Notes under the pieces: generated by a model
The model's input: the letters and a program-made list of their open reading frames with translations, nothing else
Told to the model about the DNA's origin: nothing
Databases searched by the model: none
NCBI RefSeq assembly: GCF_041381155.1
Contig: NC_091144.1
Coordinates: 14,827,544 to 14,891,543 of the forward strand
Origin: Argopecten irradians
Lineage: Eukaryota > Mollusca > Bivalvia > Pectinida > Pectinidae
Reading direction: 5' to 3'
DNA: 64,000 bases
Shown here: one piece after another, positions 61,501 to 64,000 of the stretch
Position numbering within the stretch: position 1 is the first letter of the stretch
How the letters are laid out: every line of letters begins with the position of its first letter
Translations under genes and position numbers: made by a program

Positions 61501-61508
61501 GTCACTGG
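55598..61508 (+). CDS. Unidentified gene, first three coding exons (partial)
   Basis: Three exon-like blocks join in one open frame. Exon 1 is 55598-55622 (MNGESANS plus one base, donor GTAGGT). Exon 2 is 59939-60098 (acceptor TTTTCATTTCAG, donor GTGAGT). It opens in only one of three frames, the one that exon 1 dictates, and gives TGKIWRSGYQKTMDIDNI, then PPEKVLCRKYWTVLKPTMWV and LDLPNRAMQ. Exon 3 is 61417-61508 (acceptor TTAATTTCAG, donor GTAAGT), giving KRSENDEYTVIQATIPIFLL and CQDTQIVMSL. Phases are 1, 2 and 1. I do not recognise the family. IPIFLLCQ may be part of a hydrophobic segment. Exon 2 also has an internal ATG at 59977 that could serve if exon 1 is wrong. A further block at 62781-62819 (EDYRFGRIHITVL) is frame-compatible. 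The 3' end was not found. Confidence 0.5.
58939..59104. mobile_element. Small MITE with AGTAAAAC / GTTTTACT ends
   Basis: Left AGTAAAACATGTTTATAACG, right TTATAAACGTGTTTTACT: complementary ends of about 18 bp. The interior has CGAACCTCTAGAAACCAACG and repeats of GTTATAAACAT. A fragment of the same family lies at 45805-45905 (AATGAACCTCTGGAGACCAA, CGTTATAAACGTGTTTTACTG). The ends suggest a Tc1/mariner- or pogo-type MITE. It sits in the first intron of the gene above. Confidence 0.6.
60580..60914. mobile_element. MITE with long inverted ends and imperfect 9-bp TSD
   Basis: The element spans 60589-60905 (317 bp). Ends are CATCCTCGATACTCTAGGGG and CCCTGGAGTTTCGAGGATG. The inner arm CTGGATTATCTCATAGTAAAA pairs with TTTTACTATGAAGTAGTCCAG. 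Flanks CACACTCTA and TACACTCCA match at 7 of 9 positions. Same family as 45059-45315, which is shorter and more diverged at its ends. Lies in intron 2 of the unidentified gene. Confidence 0.75.
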
Positions 61509-63610
61509 GTAAGTGCTTAATGAGTAAGTTAACCTTTACCGACATGATGCATGACTTTACGTTTTTGAATGAAAGGGGCATAGCTTTATCGTCAAGATAA
61601 AAGCGGACATTATTTAAATAGACTCTGAAAGAGGATTAAAAGGAGAAGTTACGTATTTTACCCTCTATCGTGGTATGGTTCCTCAACTGTGATTTTGCAT
61701 AATTTGTGTTTACAGACATTACTCAAACTGCTATATAATATAAAATAGCTTTCAATCTGATTTCAGCATACCACATTAAATTGTTATGTAAGAAATATGA
61801 GAGTTTGTCCAACTTGATTAGAATTCAGTTGGTCTTCGACAAACAAAATAACATAAACTATTAATTGTGTAGACACAGTCGTTGTTTCCGTGTTGTAAAA
61901 CCATAAATATACATTATCGTATATATTACTGGAAACACTGTCTAATCAGCTAACAATGAAAACTTATATAAAAAATACTTTTAACCATCTTGACCACGAA
62001 TGTATGTATGATTCTGTAATGCTATACGGTATATAGGTGATATGCTCTCTTAGGATATTGCGTAATAAGAAAATCAAATCATTAGTTCATAACAACAAGA
62101 ATCTCCCAACATAAAATACACACTATTCCACATGCTCAAAGTCATATCCAAATATCAACCTTTAATTTATAGTGCATATGATCGCCATCAGTAGTGTTGA
62201 CTTTAATAGCGTTACATTACCATGTATTGAATATGAATATATCAAATATATCTAATATGACAGTGGGGACATTTCATTTCATTTTATTGGTTTAAAGGTA
62301 TATTGACTAAATCAACAAGAATTTCATGTTGTTGCTCGCGTTTTTAAAATTCGAATTGCATCATTCTGCTGTTTCGTCCTTCGTCTAATACTTAAAGCTA
62401 AAACTGATAGTCGACTTAAACCTAATATTGACAAAACTAAAATTAATCAAATGCGTTTAACACATTTAAGAAGAAAAACGAAAACAATCGATGATTAAAA
62501 ATCCGAAAATTAAGATTTCCATCCATTTCCATTTCCAACTCATATTGCATATATTAAATAACTCTAAATATATGTATTTGTGTGACAAGCAGCTAACGTG
62601 AAATATATATACACTACTTACAGGGTATATTCTGACAACAAAGTGTTGTTATTTCACCATACTAGCCTCACACGTGGTAAAATGGGTTGGGCAATTTTCT
62701 GCAATTTGATTGGTCAATACATGCAACAGATGTTTACAGTGTTAATAAATAACAAGGTGACTGCCTAACTTGTGTTTTAGAAGATTACAGATTCGGAAGG
62801 ATACATATCACTGTATTAGGTAAGATCCTTCACAATTAACATTGAGTTAAAGTTATTTTCTTTTCCTGGTATCGGAAGGTGAAATATATATACCATTTAA
62901 TAGAAATAACTAGGTCTTAAATAGAATCATTCTGATTACATGTTCGCAGTGACCACAAAAACTTCAAATATCTAGAATAAAAGGGTGACTGTTACGACAT
63001 ACGGGTACTGACAGAGAAATCAATACAGACATATTAAGGTGTTAGACTGACAAGAGAGTTCGTAGCGGTCAAAAGTTCATGTATCATTATACGTCAAATG
63101 TTGTACTTTCATAGCATTTTGTCTGTTATTGTCTACTTACGGCTTGTTTATGAATGACTGTGCTCATATCATTGTACTCTCTATCGTATAGGCGTACAGG
63201 CTGTGGTGATCTAGATTGTATTATCTACGATACAATGAATAGAAAGATAGGTGTAAATAGATATATTTAATTTCTATCAAAACTATAAAATAAATACTAA
63301 ATGGCGAAAATCAATTAAAACATATCATATAAATACTAATTAAGAATTAAATCATAAAAAACGAAAAGATACTAATGATGACAACAGTTTCACTGTTCAT
63401 TCAAAGTTTTGCTTAAAGTATTTTAGAATTAATATTTCTTTAGGTATTATTTCATCTTTTAATTAATTCTTTTTCATTTAAACACTTTAGTTCAAATATA
63501 AAAATTAGCTAATGAGTATTCCTCAAAATACATTTTGAAACGCTCCTTTTGCATAATTTGGGTCGTTTGAGATAAAAGGTTCGAGTCCGGTTGAAACCGG
63601 ATTTTAGTTG
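61509..63610. other. Presumed intron or intergenic sequence with one candidate exon
   Basis: A 39-nt block at 62781-62819 has an acceptor TTGTGTTTTAG and a donor TTAG|GTAAGA, and would continue the frame of the gene to its left (phase 1 in and out). A second weak candidate starts at 61767 after CTGATTTCAG. Short exons of this kind occur by chance, so neither is called as coding. No repeats recognised. Confidence 0.3.
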
Positions 63611-63613
63611 GAC

Positions 63614-63748
63614 TATAAAAAGGCGACAGGTTTGGTTTGTCTTCACAAGATCCAGTAGATACCAAGCTGAACACATCCTAGCAACTTTACAGCAGACGAC
63701 ACCTGTTGGCTCAGTTTTCATCAGTCGCTTTCAACCTTTAAACTTCAG
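63614..63748 (+). promoter_or_regulatory. TATA promoter and noncoding first exon of a gene running off the right edge
   Basis: TATAAAAAGG at 63614-63623 is followed 25-30 bases later by TTTGTCTTCACAAG, an initiator-like start near 63643. The transcript would run through a stretch with no ATG in a good context to AACTTCAG|GTATTG, a donor at 63749. The coding part would lie beyond the window. Motif spacing is the evidence; the gene's identity is unknown. Confidence 0.45.
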
Positions 63749-64000
63749 GTATTGATTTAGGAAATTTTAAGTTCAATGCTAGATGCATGTTGTTGATTCA
63801 TTTCTCAAGCTTTCATGTTTGATTTTCAAAAATGATTAACTTTTCCTATATTTTTATTTTAGAATTGATTTGTTTTCTTTTAATTATTATTTTTTAATTT
63901 TGACCGATATGTTGAGATGTTCAGACGTAAGTTTAATTAAAGTGAACAGTCGGGCAAGTCGGTAAAAATGGTGTGAATGTATCCAGTATAATTTCTTATG

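Noticed and set aside
61767-61870. Terminal exon of the unidentified gene (AYHIKLLCKK...)
   Set aside because: Frame-compatible but weak acceptor and no coding character; a chance opening in AT-rich DNA is as likely.

Overview
The window is nuclear DNA of a metazoan, most likely a bivalve mollusc. It is AT-rich and intron-rich, and it is crowded with foldback MITEs, tRNA-headed SINEs and array-bearing repeats whose GGCCC-loop-GGGCC ends (near 7316, 28767 and 31010) match repeats I know from bivalve genomes. A fragment of a TRIM/NHL-type gene, a class greatly expanded in molluscs, fits this. The species assignment is inference.

The core (about 10.7-46.3 kb) is a cluster of three family-1 aldo-keto reductase (AKR) genes on the + strand. 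All have the same ten-exon layout. AKR copy 1 (10946-20147) reads as an intact 319-residue oxidoreductase with the complete Asp/Tyr/Lys/His tetrad. AKR copy 2 (23889-32965) is a younger duplicate of a ~10 kb block that includes the upstream and 3' regions. It is a pseudogene: exon 3 has a 29-bp deletion, exon 7 has 5 extra bases, exon 8 has a stop and exon 9 is missing. AKR copy 3 (36439-46262) is an older paralogue with an open 334-residue frame, but the catalytic Tyr is His and the catalytic His is Gln, so it looks like a cofactor-binding pseudoenzyme.

The most striking structure is in copy 3. The intron 6/exon 7 junction has been amplified into ten exact 72-bp units (44007-44724). Every unit carries the splice acceptor and the start of exon 7, and the whole array is open in the exon 7 reading frame. 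A similar but smaller event (54-bp units, also frame-preserving) sits on the exon 2 donor edge of copies 1 and 2.

Left of the cluster (1-10.7 kb) lie a poly(T)/CTTT array, a GC/AT alternating array, the last two exons of an unidentified minus-strand gene (3217-4316), a hAT-like MITE with a perfect 8-bp target duplication, and two consecutive tandem arrays (126 bp and about 160 bp) ending about 200 bp before the copy 1 start codon. Between copies 2 and 3 is a frameshifted TRIM/NHL-like pseudogene on the minus strand (33773-35124). Right of the cluster, 47.7-54.4 kb holds three to four rearranged copies of a composite repeat. At 55.6-61.5 kb there is the 5' part of a + strand gene of unknown family, with a TATA box and three frame-compatible exons, and at the right edge a second TATA promoter with a noncoding first exon.
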